Shown here: in pieces, positions 1 to 7,523 of the stretch
Position numbering within the stretch: the stretch's first letter is position 1
Layout of the letters: each line of letters opens with the position of its first letter
NCBI GenBank assembly: GCA_964414345.1
Contig: CAYPWF010000014.1
Span: 1-64,000, forward strand
DNA length: 64,000 bases
Direction: 5' to 3'
Source of the DNA: Desulfocorpusculum sp964414345
GTDB taxonomy: Bacteria > Desulfobacterota > Desulfocorpusculales > Desulfocorpusculum
The notes under the pieces: model-generated
Seen by the model: only the letters and a program-made list of their open reading frames with translations
Databases searched by the model: none
What the model was told of the DNA's origin: nothing
Program-made: the position numbers and the translations under genes

Positions 1-67
1 CTTTGGAAAATCAAGCGCCGAAGACTTGAAGCGGAGAGAAATGCCGTCACCCCCCCCGTGACCAGCT
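1..67. repeat. Dispersed repeat fragment cut by the window edge
   Basis: The first 67 bases are about 80 percent identical by eye to 49404-49468. Both start with CTTTGGAAA and share the blocks TCAAGCGCC and AGACTTGAAGC, ending near a CTGTGACCA/CGTGACCA block. In both places the segment lies in non-coding DNA. The left end is truncated by the window. It is either a second repeat family or the distal part of the palindrome-headed repeat, whose tail lies just upstream of the second copy. Confidence 0.6.
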
Positions 68-74
68 ACAAAGA

Positions 75-446
75 TTAAAGCCGCAGTACCAGGAAAACAC
101 CCAGTATGACACCCAGCAGCCCGGCAAAGCGCCAGGTGACATCCGATGCCCTCTCCCTCCACCAGCCCAGCAGCCAATCTCGATGCTCCTGCCTGGGGAT
201 CAGCAAGAGCAAAAGCCCCTTGATCACGGCAAAAGCTCCCACCGCCTCCACCAGCCAAAAAGTATGACTTGTGGGGGCGGCGATCATCAGAAGCACCCCA
301 ACCAGGATGGGACAAAAGGCCAGTGCTTTGAAGGGAATAGGATCAGTGAGAGCAGTCCACCATTTCCTAGCCCTTTCGGTGTAGAGCACCACGAAGGTTC
401 CCACCACTATCCAGATCCCGCCGATGACATAGAGAACCGTTTCCAT
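75..446 (-). CDS. Small four-helix membrane protein, unknown function
   Basis: I do not recognise the family. The 123-residue product has about four hydrophobic segments (near residues 4-22, 40-57, 63-83 and 106-123) separated by short charged loops such as YTERARKWW and RQEHRDWLLGWW. It therefore looks like an integral inner-membrane protein with both ends close to the bilayer. The ATG is preceded by an AAGGAGGAGG ribosome-binding site, which strongly supports this start. It is transcribed away from the repeat-containing gap at 447-960 and has no same-strand partner in the window. Function cannot be inferred from the sequence. Confidence 0.7.
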   Translation of the reverse strand: METVLYVIGGIWIVVGTFVVLYTERARKWWTALTDPIPFKALAFCPILVGVLLMIAAPTSHTFWLVEAVGAFAVIKGLLLLLIPRQEHRDWLLGWWRERASDVTWRFAGLLGVILGVFLVLRL

Positions 447-593
447 CCCCCCCTCCTCCTTTGTCGGTAGGACGCCTTCTTACCTCAACATGCTAACATG
501 CATCATATGCTTGGACAAAGTGTTTCCCAAGGCTCTCATCTGAGCAGTTAGACAGGAAAAGCTCCGCACAAGAGTGTATCCCTTGGAGCCCTA

Positions 594-785
594 GCCCGCA
601 TTATTCACCATCAGTGGGTAATGCGGGCTATCTTTATGACAGATTTGGAAAAACCGGTCCATACTCAAAAGCACCCTGCCTTTGGGTTTCAGCTTTGGTC
701 CTGCTTCGAGTCGGAATATGTCGAAGCCTGCCGTGGGCTCGGGGGCGTAGCCCCCAAAGTTACGGGCTTTGGAGAATGATCCTGG
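594..785 (+). repeat. Palindrome-headed dispersed repeat, copy A
   Basis: The element opens with an imperfect palindrome, GCCCGCATTATTCAC, a five-base loop, then GTGGGTAATGCGGGC. It runs to a tail containing CCCCCAAAGTTACGGGCTTT. The same head, middle and tail order recurs at 43773, 58143 and, inverted, near 52361. It occupies most of the 514-base gap between the small membrane protein and the PAP2 gene; the rest of the gap (447-593 and 786-960) shows no convincing gene. Confidence 0.75.
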
Positions 786-960
786 GTAGGTGTCTCTGTG
801 GGGCGGCTACCTCTTCCGCTTAGCTCATTACACCTGCTATGATGCCCAACCGATCAGGGCCCTTCAGACAGGCAACTTAAAGGGCTTTCAATTCAAGCCG
901 GTTCAAAGTAGCCTTGAAGAGCAAATTCAGCTTAGTCTTTTTGTGGCAGGGGAATCTTCC

Positions 961-1836
961 ATGGGGGCTGAAACAGGCGGATATCAACTGATCTTGTGGT
1001 GCCAGTCGGTGCAGAACGAGGTCTTGGACTGGTTGGCCCTTTTTGCCACTTTCTTGGGCACAGAGACTTTTTTTCTTTTCTTCGTGCCTTTTTTTTACTG
1101 GTGCGTGGACAAGAAACATGGGATACGGCTTGCCCTGGTGTTTCTTTTTTCTGTTTATTTGAACGGCTTTTTCAAGGATTTCTTCCAGATCCCCAGGCCT
1201 GACCCTTCAAGGGTGAGGGTGCTTTGGGCTTCCTCAGGGGGGGGCTACTCCTTCCCCAGCGGTCATGCCCAAAACGCCATGGTCTTTTGGGGGTGGCTGG
1301 GCAGAAGACATCCATGGCGCACAAGACCTGTGTTGCTGGGGCTTGTGGTGCTGGCCATTTCCCTGTCCAGAATTTACATGGGCCTCCATTTCCCGGTGGA
1401 CATTGTGGGTGGATGGCTTTTGGGAGGACTTGTTCTGGTAGGCCTTGTGGCTGTAGACAGAAGAATATCCAGGACTCCCAAAGGCTGGGAAGGCAGAGTT
1501 CTGCCTTGGCTGGGGGTGATCTTGCCCGCGGCCGTGCTGTTTACTGAGAGCCGGCCCTTGGAATCAATGGTGGCAGGAGCCATGACTGGGTTCTGCTCAG
1601 GCTATCTTCTGGAGAGCCGCTTGGTGGATTTTTCGCCCAGGGGGCCTTGGGGTTACCAGGCTCTAAAGCTGCTATTGGGTTGGGGCGGGGGAGCTTTGCT
1701 GGCTCTGGGTATGAAAATGAGCTTACCGCAGAGTCAACTTTATGTATTCTTTCAGTATTGTGTGCTTGGGATCTGGGTGTCTTTGGGGGTTCCTTACATC
1801 ATTACAAGGATGAGAACCCTGGGCGGAAGACTATAG
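961..1836 (+). CDS. PAP2-superfamily membrane phosphatase
   Basis: This is an integral membrane phosphatase of the PAP2 (type 2 phosphatidic acid phosphatase) superfamily, 291 residues. The three signature motifs are present: KDFFQIPRP (K72-P80), PSGH (99-102) and SRIYMGLHFPVD (136-147), which supply the catalytic histidines and aspartate. Six or so hydrophobic helices surround them. I chose the ATG at 961 because GGGGAA sits 6-8 bases upstream; the reading frame is open further upstream but runs into repeat DNA. Family members dephosphorylate lipid phosphates such as undecaprenyl diphosphate or phosphatidic acid. The neighbour mltG, only 15 bases downstream, makes a role in the envelope lipid-carrier cycle plausible, but the substrate is not visible in the sequence. 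Confidence 0.88.
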   Translation: MGAETGGYQLILWCQSVQNEVLDWLALFATFLGTETFFLFFVPFFYWCVDKKHGIRLALVFLFSVYLNGFFKDFFQIPRPDPSRVRVLWASSGGGYSFPSGHAQNAMVFWGWLGRRHPWRTRPVLLGLVVLAISLSRIYMGLHFPVDIVGGWLLGGLVLVGLVAVDRRISRTPKGWEGRVLPWLGVILPAAVLFTESRPLESMVAGAMTGFCSGYLLESRLVDFSPRGPWGYQALKLLLGWGGGALLALGMKMSLPQSQLYVFFQYCVLGIWVSLGVPYIITRMRTLGGRL

Positions 1837-1851
1837 AAACGGCCTGGTCTT

Positions 1852-2880
1852 ATGATCCGAAATTTTTTAACTGGAAAACTCCCTCGATGGATTCGTAAAG
1901 CAGCTTTGGGTGCAGTCCTGGCCGCAGTGGGGATGACATATTTGGGCTGGGTTTTTTGGCTGTTACCCTATGGCACCCAGCCTTTTCCTCGACAGCTGGA
2001 GATCCCCTCAGGCAAGACCCTCCAGGAAATTGGCCAACTGCTGGAAAAAGAGGGTTTTGTATTAAACGCCCAGGCATTTGTGGCTTTGGCAGCATTAAAG
2101 GGGGAAGCCCACCGGATCAGGGCGGGAATCTACCGCTTAGAAGCGCCTTGCTCCCCTTTGGATCTGCTTGAAAGATTGGTAGGGGGACGGGTGGAGCTTT
2201 ACCGGGTTACCATTCCAGAGGGATGGAACCTGCTCCAGGTGGCCCAAAGGCTGGGGGGAATGGGCTTGGTGGATCCTGAAGGGTTTCTGAGAAAGGCCAG
2301 GGACCCTCTATGGGCCTCTGAGCTACTGGGTTTTAAGGCTGCTTCTCTGGAGGGTTTTCTGTTTCCTGACACATATCTTTTCCCCCCCGGAACCACGGAT
2401 CAAATCATTTTGCAAGCCATGGTGAGACGTTTTGAGAAGGCCTTCCCAGCCGAATTCCACTTCCGGCTCCTTGAGCTGGGGTGGGATCTCCTGCAGGCTG
2501 TGACCCTGGCCTCTCTAATAGAGAAAGAGACCTCAGCACCAGAGGAAAGGGCCTTGGTCTCGGGTGTTTTTCACAAGAGGCTCAGGATGGGCATGAAACT
2601 TGAGAGTGACCCCTCGGTGATTTACGGACTGGACAAGTTCAATGGAGACCTTAGAAAAAGCCACATCCTGATGCCGCACCCCTACAACACCTATGTCTTT
2701 CCAGGACTTCCCCCAGGCCCTATCTGCAGCCCAGGAAGAGAGGCCATCCGTGCAGCCCTTTTCCCGGCTGAGACAGAGTACCTCTTCTTTGTATCCAGAA
2801 ACGACGGAACCCACCATTTTTCCCGCACCTTAGGGGAACACCTAAGAGCTGTTTCACGCTACCAGAAAGCAAGGCCCTAA
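1852..2880 (+). CDS. mltG: Endolytic murein transglycosylase MltG
   Basis: MltG (YceG-like) is an inner-membrane lytic transglycosylase that cuts nascent glycan strands and sets their length. The 342-residue product has one N-terminal membrane helix (about 17-38), a LysM-like region (about 45-115) and the YceG catalytic domain. The catalytic glutamate lies in ASLIEKET (E224). Other conserved blocks are GFLFPDTY (168-175), SDPSVIYG, HPYNTY and GLPPGPI. Length matches the family. The start ATG has a weak ribosome-binding site and follows the PAP2 gene by 15 bases, so translation may depend on a shared transcript. Confidence 0.95.
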   Translation: MIRNFLTGKLPRWIRKAALGAVLAAVGMTYLGWVFWLLPYGTQPFPRQLEIPSGKTLQEIGQLLEKEGFVLNAQAFVALAALKGEAHRIRAGIYRLEAPCSPLDLLERLVGGRVELYRVTIPEGWNLLQVAQRLGGMGLVDPEGFLRKARDPLWASELLGFKAASLEGFLFPDTYLFPPGTTDQIILQAMVRRFEKAFPAEFHFRLLELGWDLLQAVTLASLIEKETSAPEERALVSGVFHKRLRMGMKLESDPSVIYGLDKFNGDLRKSHILMPHPYNTYVFPGLPPGPICSPGREAIRAALFPAETEYLFFVSRNDGTHHFSRTLGEHLRAVSRYQKARP

Positions 2881-2950
2881 CCGAGCTTGGTCGCCAAACC
2901 GGTCAATTGAGAGGGGCAAGGCTTCAAAGTCAGGCCAGAAGAAAAAAGGA

Positions 2951-3360
2951 GGGCTTAAGCGTCCCTATAAGCCGAGTTCTGTTCCTGTGGCCGGTCTCCC
3001 TGCCACAGGCTGCGGCCATTCCTCTAGGGGTCCGGTTGCCCGGACCCTCCAGCGACCTTACCCGAGGGGTTGGGCGGGCCACCCATTCTGCCCGCACATG
3101 GCGGGAAGTCCCCTCCTATTTGGTCTTGCTCCGGGTGGGGTTTGCCTAGCTCCCACGGTCGCCCGGGGGACTGGTGAGCTCTTACCTCACCTTTTCACCC
3201 TTGCCCCGCCCAAGGCGGGGCGGTTATTTTCTGTGGCACTTTCCTGCCCGTCACCGGGACTCCGAGTTACGGAGCACCCTGCCCTGGGGAGCTCGGACTT
3301 TCCTCCCGCCTCCAGCCCAAAGGAGCTGTAAGCGAGCGGCCGCACAGAACGCTTAAGCCC
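2951..3360 (-). ncRNA. rnpB: RNase P RNA (class A)
   Basis: Read on the minus strand this contains the conserved elements of bacterial RNase P RNA: GGAGGAAAGTCCGAGCTCC, AGGGCAGGGTGCTCCGTAA, GAAAGTGCCACAGAAA, and the 3-prime block ACAGAACTCGGCTTAT. The ends are set by the P1 helix: GGGCTTAAGC at 2951-2960 is the exact complement of GCTTAAGCCC at 3351-3360. A T6 run (2944-2949) directly follows P1 on the transcript side, so P1 may double as terminator stem. The gene converges with mltG. The exact transcript ends are inferred from P1 pairing, not observed. Confidence 0.96.
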
Positions 3361-3537
3361 TCTCACTACGCAGCCCAAACTCTATCTTCTCTCACCCCCC
3401 GTTAGATCACAAAAACTCAAGCCCCTCTTCTGGTTTCCAGCCTCAGCCAGGATTTGAATGCAATATTCTTTTGATTGAGGGCTTGTGTCAATCAAACTGG
3501 CCTGCCTTGGAAGATAATCCAGGGCAAGAACAAGCGT

Positions 3538-3954
3538 TTACCTCCCAAAATGCTCTTCTATGGCCTTGTTGGCCAGCTCATCCGCCTCTTTGTTCAATTC
3601 CCTGGGTACATGCAGGATCTCGTATTGCTCCAACTTGGTCAAGTCCCGTAGAGCCTGCTGGTAAAGCCCTATAAGATGGGGCTGCCGCACACGGTAAACC
3701 CCATTTAGCTGCCTTTCCATAAGTTGGGAATCCGTGTGGATCCTGAGCCTCTTGAATCCTCTTCTGGCCGCCTCTTCCAGCGCTGCCAGGAGAGCTCTGT
3801 ACTCTGCCACATTGTTGGTGGCCTCTCCCAGGTATTCCTTAAGGGTGAGGAGGGTTGGGCCTTTTTCCTGTCTGAAAATCACGCCCATTCCCGCAGGGCC
3901 GGGGTTTCCGCGGGAAGCCCCGTCCACGAAAACCTCAACCCACCTGGGGTCCAA
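3538..3954 (-). CDS. RNase HI-family ribonuclease
   Basis: RNase H fold enzyme that would cleave the RNA strand of RNA-DNA hybrids. The four catalytic acidic residues are all visible: D11 in FVDGASRGNPG, E51 in NNVAEYRALLAAL, D75 in HTDSQL and D125 in NKEADELANKA. At 138 residues it is a compact single-domain enzyme without the hybrid-binding domain of RNase H1. I chose the TTG at 3954 because a perfect AGGAGG lies six bases upstream; an in-frame TTG at 3987 has no comparable site. The start overlaps the end of the zinc-ribbon gene by about 20 bases, so the two are probably translationally coupled. Confidence 0.9.
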   Translation of the reverse strand: MDPRWVEVFVDGASRGNPGPAGMGVIFRQEKGPTLLTLKEYLGEATNNVAEYRALLAALEEAARRGFKRLRIHTDSQLMERQLNGVYRVRQPHLIGLYQQALRDLTKLEQYEILHVPRELNKEADELANKAIEEHFGR

Positions 3955-4684
3955 CTTCAGCCTCCTGAGCCTTACCCGAGTTCTCAAGATGATAAAGAAA
4001 TCTCTGGCAGAAGGGGCACTGAATCAAGCTGCCCCCTTTTAGAATTTCATTGTAAAGTTGAGGGGGTATACTAACAAAACATCCTTGGCAGGTCCCCCCG
4101 TCCACCCTGGCCACTCCGATCCCCCCGTGACTGCGGGCAACCCTCTCATACGTACCCATGCAGGCGGGATCGGTTTGCTCAGCAGCTCTTTGCCTTGCCT
4201 GCTGGGCCTTGCTCTCTTCAGAATCAAGGCTGGCCATGCGATCTTGAATTTCTTTTTGGCGTCCTGATATGGTGCGCTCCGCCAGAGCCGTCTGTTCCTC
4301 CAATTCTTTTAGTTTTTTGGCCCCCTCCTCCATCTGTTCCATCAAGAGGAGGATCTGTTCCTCCAAAACCCCATTGGCCTCTTTGGCCGTCTCTATCTCT
4401 TTAAGAAGGGCCTGGTACTCCTTGTTTGTTTTCACCTCAAAGAGTCTAGCTTGAGTCTTACGGACTCTCTCCCCCCCGGCTTCCAGATCCCGTTCCAGCT
4501 GTCTGCGCCTCAGCTTCAGCGACTCAAGCCCTGCTCTGGCCTGCTCGAGTTTGTCCCTCTCTGCCTTGAGCTGAGCTTCCAGCTTCTCCATCTCCTGGGG
4601 AAGCTGATGTCTCAGCTTGTGGATCTCTGCCAAGCGGAGATCCACCTGTTGGATCTCCAGCAATCTCTTTATCTGTTCCTCCAA
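3935..4684 (-). CDS. Coiled-coil protein with C4 zinc ribbon (DUF164 type)
   Basis: The 249-residue product is a long charged coiled coil (about residues 1-170, rich in E, K, Q and L heptads) followed by a C4 zinc ribbon, CQGC...CPFC (about 200-226). This is the DUF164/CdsZ-type architecture often found next to Nif3 genes, as here. Members are proposed to act in translation or RNA/protein interaction, but no reaction is visible in the sequence. The start is a TTG at 4684 behind GGGGAGGT. It lies 39 bases after the Nif3 gene and overlaps the RNase H gene, forming a three-gene operon. Confidence 0.9.
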   Translation of the reverse strand: MEEQIKRLLEIQQVDLRLAEIHKLRHQLPQEMEKLEAQLKAERDKLEQARAGLESLKLRRRQLERDLEAGGERVRKTQARLFEVKTNKEYQALLKEIETAKEANGVLEEQILLLMEQMEEGAKKLKELEEQTALAERTISGRQKEIQDRMASLDSEESKAQQARQRAAEQTDPACMGTYERVARSHGGIGVARVDGGTCQGCFVSIPPQLYNEILKGGSLIQCPFCQRFLYHLENSGKAQEAEVGPQVG

Positions 4685-4723
4685 TTCGCACCTCCCCTGA
4701 GCAATTCCAAGTCCGGCCGGAAC

Positions 4724-5503
4724 CTACTCAGGCTCCCAGAAGGGATCCCCCTCATCTCTTGAACTCCATACTTTAACTCCCCACTTGTTTTGAAGTGAGG
4801 CTTGCTCCAATTTTTCGGCCAGCCAAGGCACAAGGGCTTTTTCCGTGGCATAGTGCCCGGCGTCCACTACCGGAATTCCCATTGCCTCGGCCTGCCTGGC
4901 ATCGTGATACTTCACATCCCCCGTTACCAGCACCTCCGCCCCTGAATTCTTTGCTTCATTCAGCAGGGATGAACCGCTTCCACAACAAACTGCCACCCGT
5001 CTGACCCTTAAGCTTTGAGGTCCTGCAACCCTCAGACGAGGATGTTTTGCAGCCAAGATCCTGCAAAGCTCAGAAAGCTCCATATCCTTGGGCAGAACCC
5101 CTATTCTGCCTATGCCCCCTGCCAGAGGCTCAATCCCTTGCAGGCCCAAGAAATCGGCCAGGAGGTCATTGGGCCCCCCCCAGGCCTTGTCCAGGTTGGT
5201 ATGCACACACAGGATCTGCACTCCGCTCTGGACAGCCCTCCAAATCACTCTTCCCGGAGGCTCATCTAAACGAACTGCCTTTAGACTTCCCAGCCATACC
5301 GGATGATGAGTCACCAGAAGCGAGGCTCCCAAGCTAGCGGCTTCCTCCAGAGCTTGGCAGGTAGGATCCAGCGCCACCAGGATGCCCTTTACCTGGGCTT
5401 TGGGGTCCCCCACTTGAAGACCCACCAGATCCCAGGTCTCGGCACTGTGCGCTGGGAAGGCTTCTTCAAGCCAGGCCATTACATCCTGTACCAGACAGCC
5501 CAT
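4724..5503 (-). CDS. Nif3-like dinuclear metal centre protein
   Basis: Member of the DUF34/NIF3 (YbgI, YqfO) family: ring-forming proteins with a dinuclear metal site, often annotated as GTP cyclohydrolase type 1-like although the in vivo role is unsettled. Family motifs are VTHHPVWLG, HTNLDKAWGG near the middle and VDAGHYATE towards the C-terminus, supplying the His/Asp/Glu ligands. It opens the operon Nif3 - zinc ribbon - RNase H. I chose the ATG at 5503 because family homology begins right after it (VMAWLEEAFP); the frame stays open upstream across a terminator hairpin (5521-5548), which is unlikely to be coding. Confidence 0.9.
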   Translation of the reverse strand: MGCLVQDVMAWLEEAFPAHSAETWDLVGLQVGDPKAQVKGILVALDPTCQALEEAASLGASLLVTHHPVWLGSLKAVRLDEPPGRVIWRAVQSGVQILCVHTNLDKAWGGPNDLLADFLGLQGIEPLAGGIGRIGVLPKDMELSELCRILAAKHPRLRVAGPQSLRVRRVAVCCGSGSSLLNEAKNSGAEVLVTGDVKYHDARQAEAMGIPVVDAGHYATEKALVPWLAEKLEQASLQNKWGVKVWSSRDEGDPFWEPE

Positions 5504-5520
5504 GCCTTCTTGCCTCAGGC

Positions 5521-5548
5521 AAAAAAAATGCACCCTATGAGGGTGCAT
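5521..5548 (-). terminator. Rho-independent terminator after the CAU tRNA
   Basis: On the minus strand a perfect nine-pair stem ATGCACCCT / AGGGTGCAT with a three-base loop is followed by a run of T (5527 down to 5521). It lies 90 bases beyond the tRNA end and only 18 bases before the Nif3 start, so it should end tRNA (and rpoD read-through) transcripts. Confidence 0.85.
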
Positions 5549-5638
5549 GGAGTGCTGGGAGCCCCCGCGGGCCGGCACGGGGGAACAGGTTCCTTTTTGC
5601 TTGCCTTGCCCAAGGGGCGCCTCCTTTTTGGTTTTTAG

Positions 5639-5711
5639 TGGGCCCACCTGGCCTCGAACCAGGGACCAACCGGTTATGAGCCGGTGGCTCTTCCAACTGA
5701 GCTATGGGCCC
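5639..5711 (-). tRNA. tRNA with CAU anticodon (probably Ile2, lysidine type)
   Basis: The minus strand folds as a full cloverleaf. The acceptor stem is GGGCCCA / TGGGCCC, the D arm starts TAGCTCAGTTGG, the anticodon arm is ACCGG CTCATAA CCGGT with anticodon CAT, and the T arm is CCTGGTTCGAGGCCAGG, with discriminator A. The CCA end is not encoded. A GGGCCC-type acceptor end resembles isoleucine tRNAs, so I lean to tRNA-Ile2 (C34 modified to lysidine by TilS) over elongator Met. It starts 52 bases after rpoD and could be co-transcribed with it. Confidence 0.93.
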
Positions 5712-5762
5712 GTTTACCAACACAACCCCGATTCCCTTCTTAGGAAACCAGGATAAACCGAC

Positions 5763-7493
5763 TCACCTCTCCAGGAAAGTCTTCAGCCTTTTGCTGCGGC
5801 TTGGATGCCGCAGCTTCCTCAAGGCTTTGGCCTCGATTTGCCGGATCCTCTCCCTGGTCACCTCAAAATCCTGCCCCACCTCTTCAAGAGTGTGATCCGC
5901 CTTCTCCCCTATGCCGAAGCGCATGCGCAGCACCTTCTCCTCCCTGGGCGTCAGGGTGGCAAGCACTTTGCGGGTCTGCTCGGCCAAGTTTCTTCTGAGC
6001 ACAGCCTCGGAAGGCGAGACGATCTTCTTGTCCTCTATGAAGTCGCCCAAGTGCGAATCTTCCTCCTCGCCGATAGGGGTCTCCAAAGAGATGGGCTCCT
6101 TGGCTATCTTGAGCACCTTGCGAACCTTGTCAATGGGCAACTCCATCTTCTCGGCGATCTCCTCGGGCGTAGGCTCCCTTCCCATCTCCTGAACCAGGTA
6201 ACGGGAAGTACGGATCAGCTTATTTATGGTCTCTATCATGTGCACTGGTATGCGGATCGTGCGGGCCTGATCCGCTATGGCCCTTGTAATGGCCTGCCTG
6301 ATCCACCAGGTGGCGTATGTGCTGAACTTGTAGCCCCTTTGGTACTCGAACTTGTCCACTGCCTTCATCAGGCCTATGTTCCCCTCCTGTATCAGGTCCA
6401 GGAACTGAAGGCCTCTATTCGTATACTTCTTGGCAATGCTTATGACAAGCCTAAGGTTTGCCTCCACCAGCTCCCTCTTGGCTGCCGAGGCTTCAGCCTC
6501 TCCTTCAAGTACACGTTTCAAGTCGCGCTTGAGGCGCTGGGGGCTCATCTGAGCCTCTGCCTCCACTTTTCGAAGCTCCTGGACCGCTTCCCTTAACGCC
6601 TGTTCCAAAAGCAGCAGTTTGGAAGGAGGAATACCCACCTCGAAGGCCGACTTCTCCAGCTCCTTGCCCCCTTTTTTAACCCTTCGCATGAATCTGCGCA
6701 GTTCCTTGAGGGGCATTCCCAACTCTTCCTCACACTCCTTCACCACCGCCTCTGCAGCCTCTACACGGTCCACCAAGTCCTTGAGCTTACGAACTATGGC
6801 CTCAACATGTCGGCCGTTGAGGTTCAATTCTCTTATGGCCTCTTGGAGACTCTCGGAAATCTCCTGTGCCCTTTTTATCACCTCCTGGTTTGACAGACCC
6901 TGTTCTTTCAGGGAGCGCATCTGCGCATCCAATTCCCCGATGCGATCTATGATCTCCAGGACCCGACGAAGATGGACATCTTCCACCATGTAGATGTCCT
7001 CATCCTCCAGATCCTTGATCACGTCTTTGACCTTGATCCTGCCCTTTCTGAGCTGCTCTCCCAGATCCAGTATTTCCCGGATGGCCAAGGGGGAGTGGCA
7101 GACCACCTGAGCCACCTTCTTGAGACCCCGCTCTATCCGCTTGGCTATCTGCACCTCCCCCTCACGGGTAAGCAGGGAAACAGCCCCCATCTCCCTCAGG
7201 TATAGCTTGACAGGGTCGTTGGTCTTCCCCAGAAGGTCTTCCTCTTCCTCGGGCAGCAGACTCTCCCCCTCCAGAAGAGGAGCGGCCTCATGAGCCACCT
7301 CTGCTTTCTTTATGACATCCGAGACCTCAAGATCCATGTCCCCGAACATTCCCATCACATCATCGTAGTGTTCAGAGGCAAGTATGTCTGAGGTGAGCAC
7401 CTCGTTGACCTCGTCAACAGGTCCATATCCTTTTGTCTTTGAAAAATCCATCATCAAAGGATCCATCTCCTCAAACGGGGGTTTTTTTCCCAT
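5763..7493 (-). CDS. rpoD: Primary sigma factor RpoD (sigma-70)
   Basis: Housekeeping sigma subunit that directs RNA polymerase to -35/-10 promoters. The 576-residue protein has region 1.2, a non-conserved region rich in charged helices (about 150-330), region 2 with LDLIQEGNIGLMKAVDKFEY and the -10-recognition block YATWWIRQAI, region 3, and region 4 ending in an HTH (TLEEVGQDFEVTRERIRQIE) for the -35 element. The RPB-type acidic N-terminal region 1.1 is short. It lies downstream of dnaG (30-base gap), the classic macromolecular-synthesis pairing of primase and sigma factor. Confidence 0.97.
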   Translation of the reverse strand: MGKKPPFEEMDPLMMDFSKTKGYGPVDEVNEVLTSDILASEHYDDVMGMFGDMDLEVSDVIKKAEVAHEAAPLLEGESLLPEEEEDLLGKTNDPVKLYLREMGAVSLLTREGEVQIAKRIERGLKKVAQVVCHSPLAIREILDLGEQLRKGRIKVKDVIKDLEDEDIYMVEDVHLRRVLEIIDRIGELDAQMRSLKEQGLSNQEVIKRAQEISESLQEAIRELNLNGRHVEAIVRKLKDLVDRVEAAEAVVKECEEELGMPLKELRRFMRRVKKGGKELEKSAFEVGIPPSKLLLLEQALREAVQELRKVEAEAQMSPQRLKRDLKRVLEGEAEASAAKRELVEANLRLVISIAKKYTNRGLQFLDLIQEGNIGLMKAVDKFEYQRGYKFSTYATWWIRQAITRAIADQARTIRIPVHMIETINKLIRTSRYLVQEMGREPTPEEIAEKMELPIDKVRKVLKIAKEPISLETPIGEEEDSHLGDFIEDKKIVSPSEAVLRRNLAEQTRKVLATLTPREEKVLRMRFGIGEKADHTLEEVGQDFEVTRERIRQIEAKALRKLRHPSRSKRLKTFLER

Positions 7494-7523
7494 GAACCCC
7501 GCACCTCCCCTGGACGGGTTGGC

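Noticed and set aside
614..823. Short frame inside repeat copy A
   Set aside because: It lies inside a dispersed repeat whose other copies have the frame broken by substitutions and gaps; no ribosome-binding site.
5504..5647. Upstream extension of the Nif3 reading frame
   Set aside because: It would translate a strong terminator hairpin and the end of the tRNA gene; family similarity starts only at the chosen ATG.
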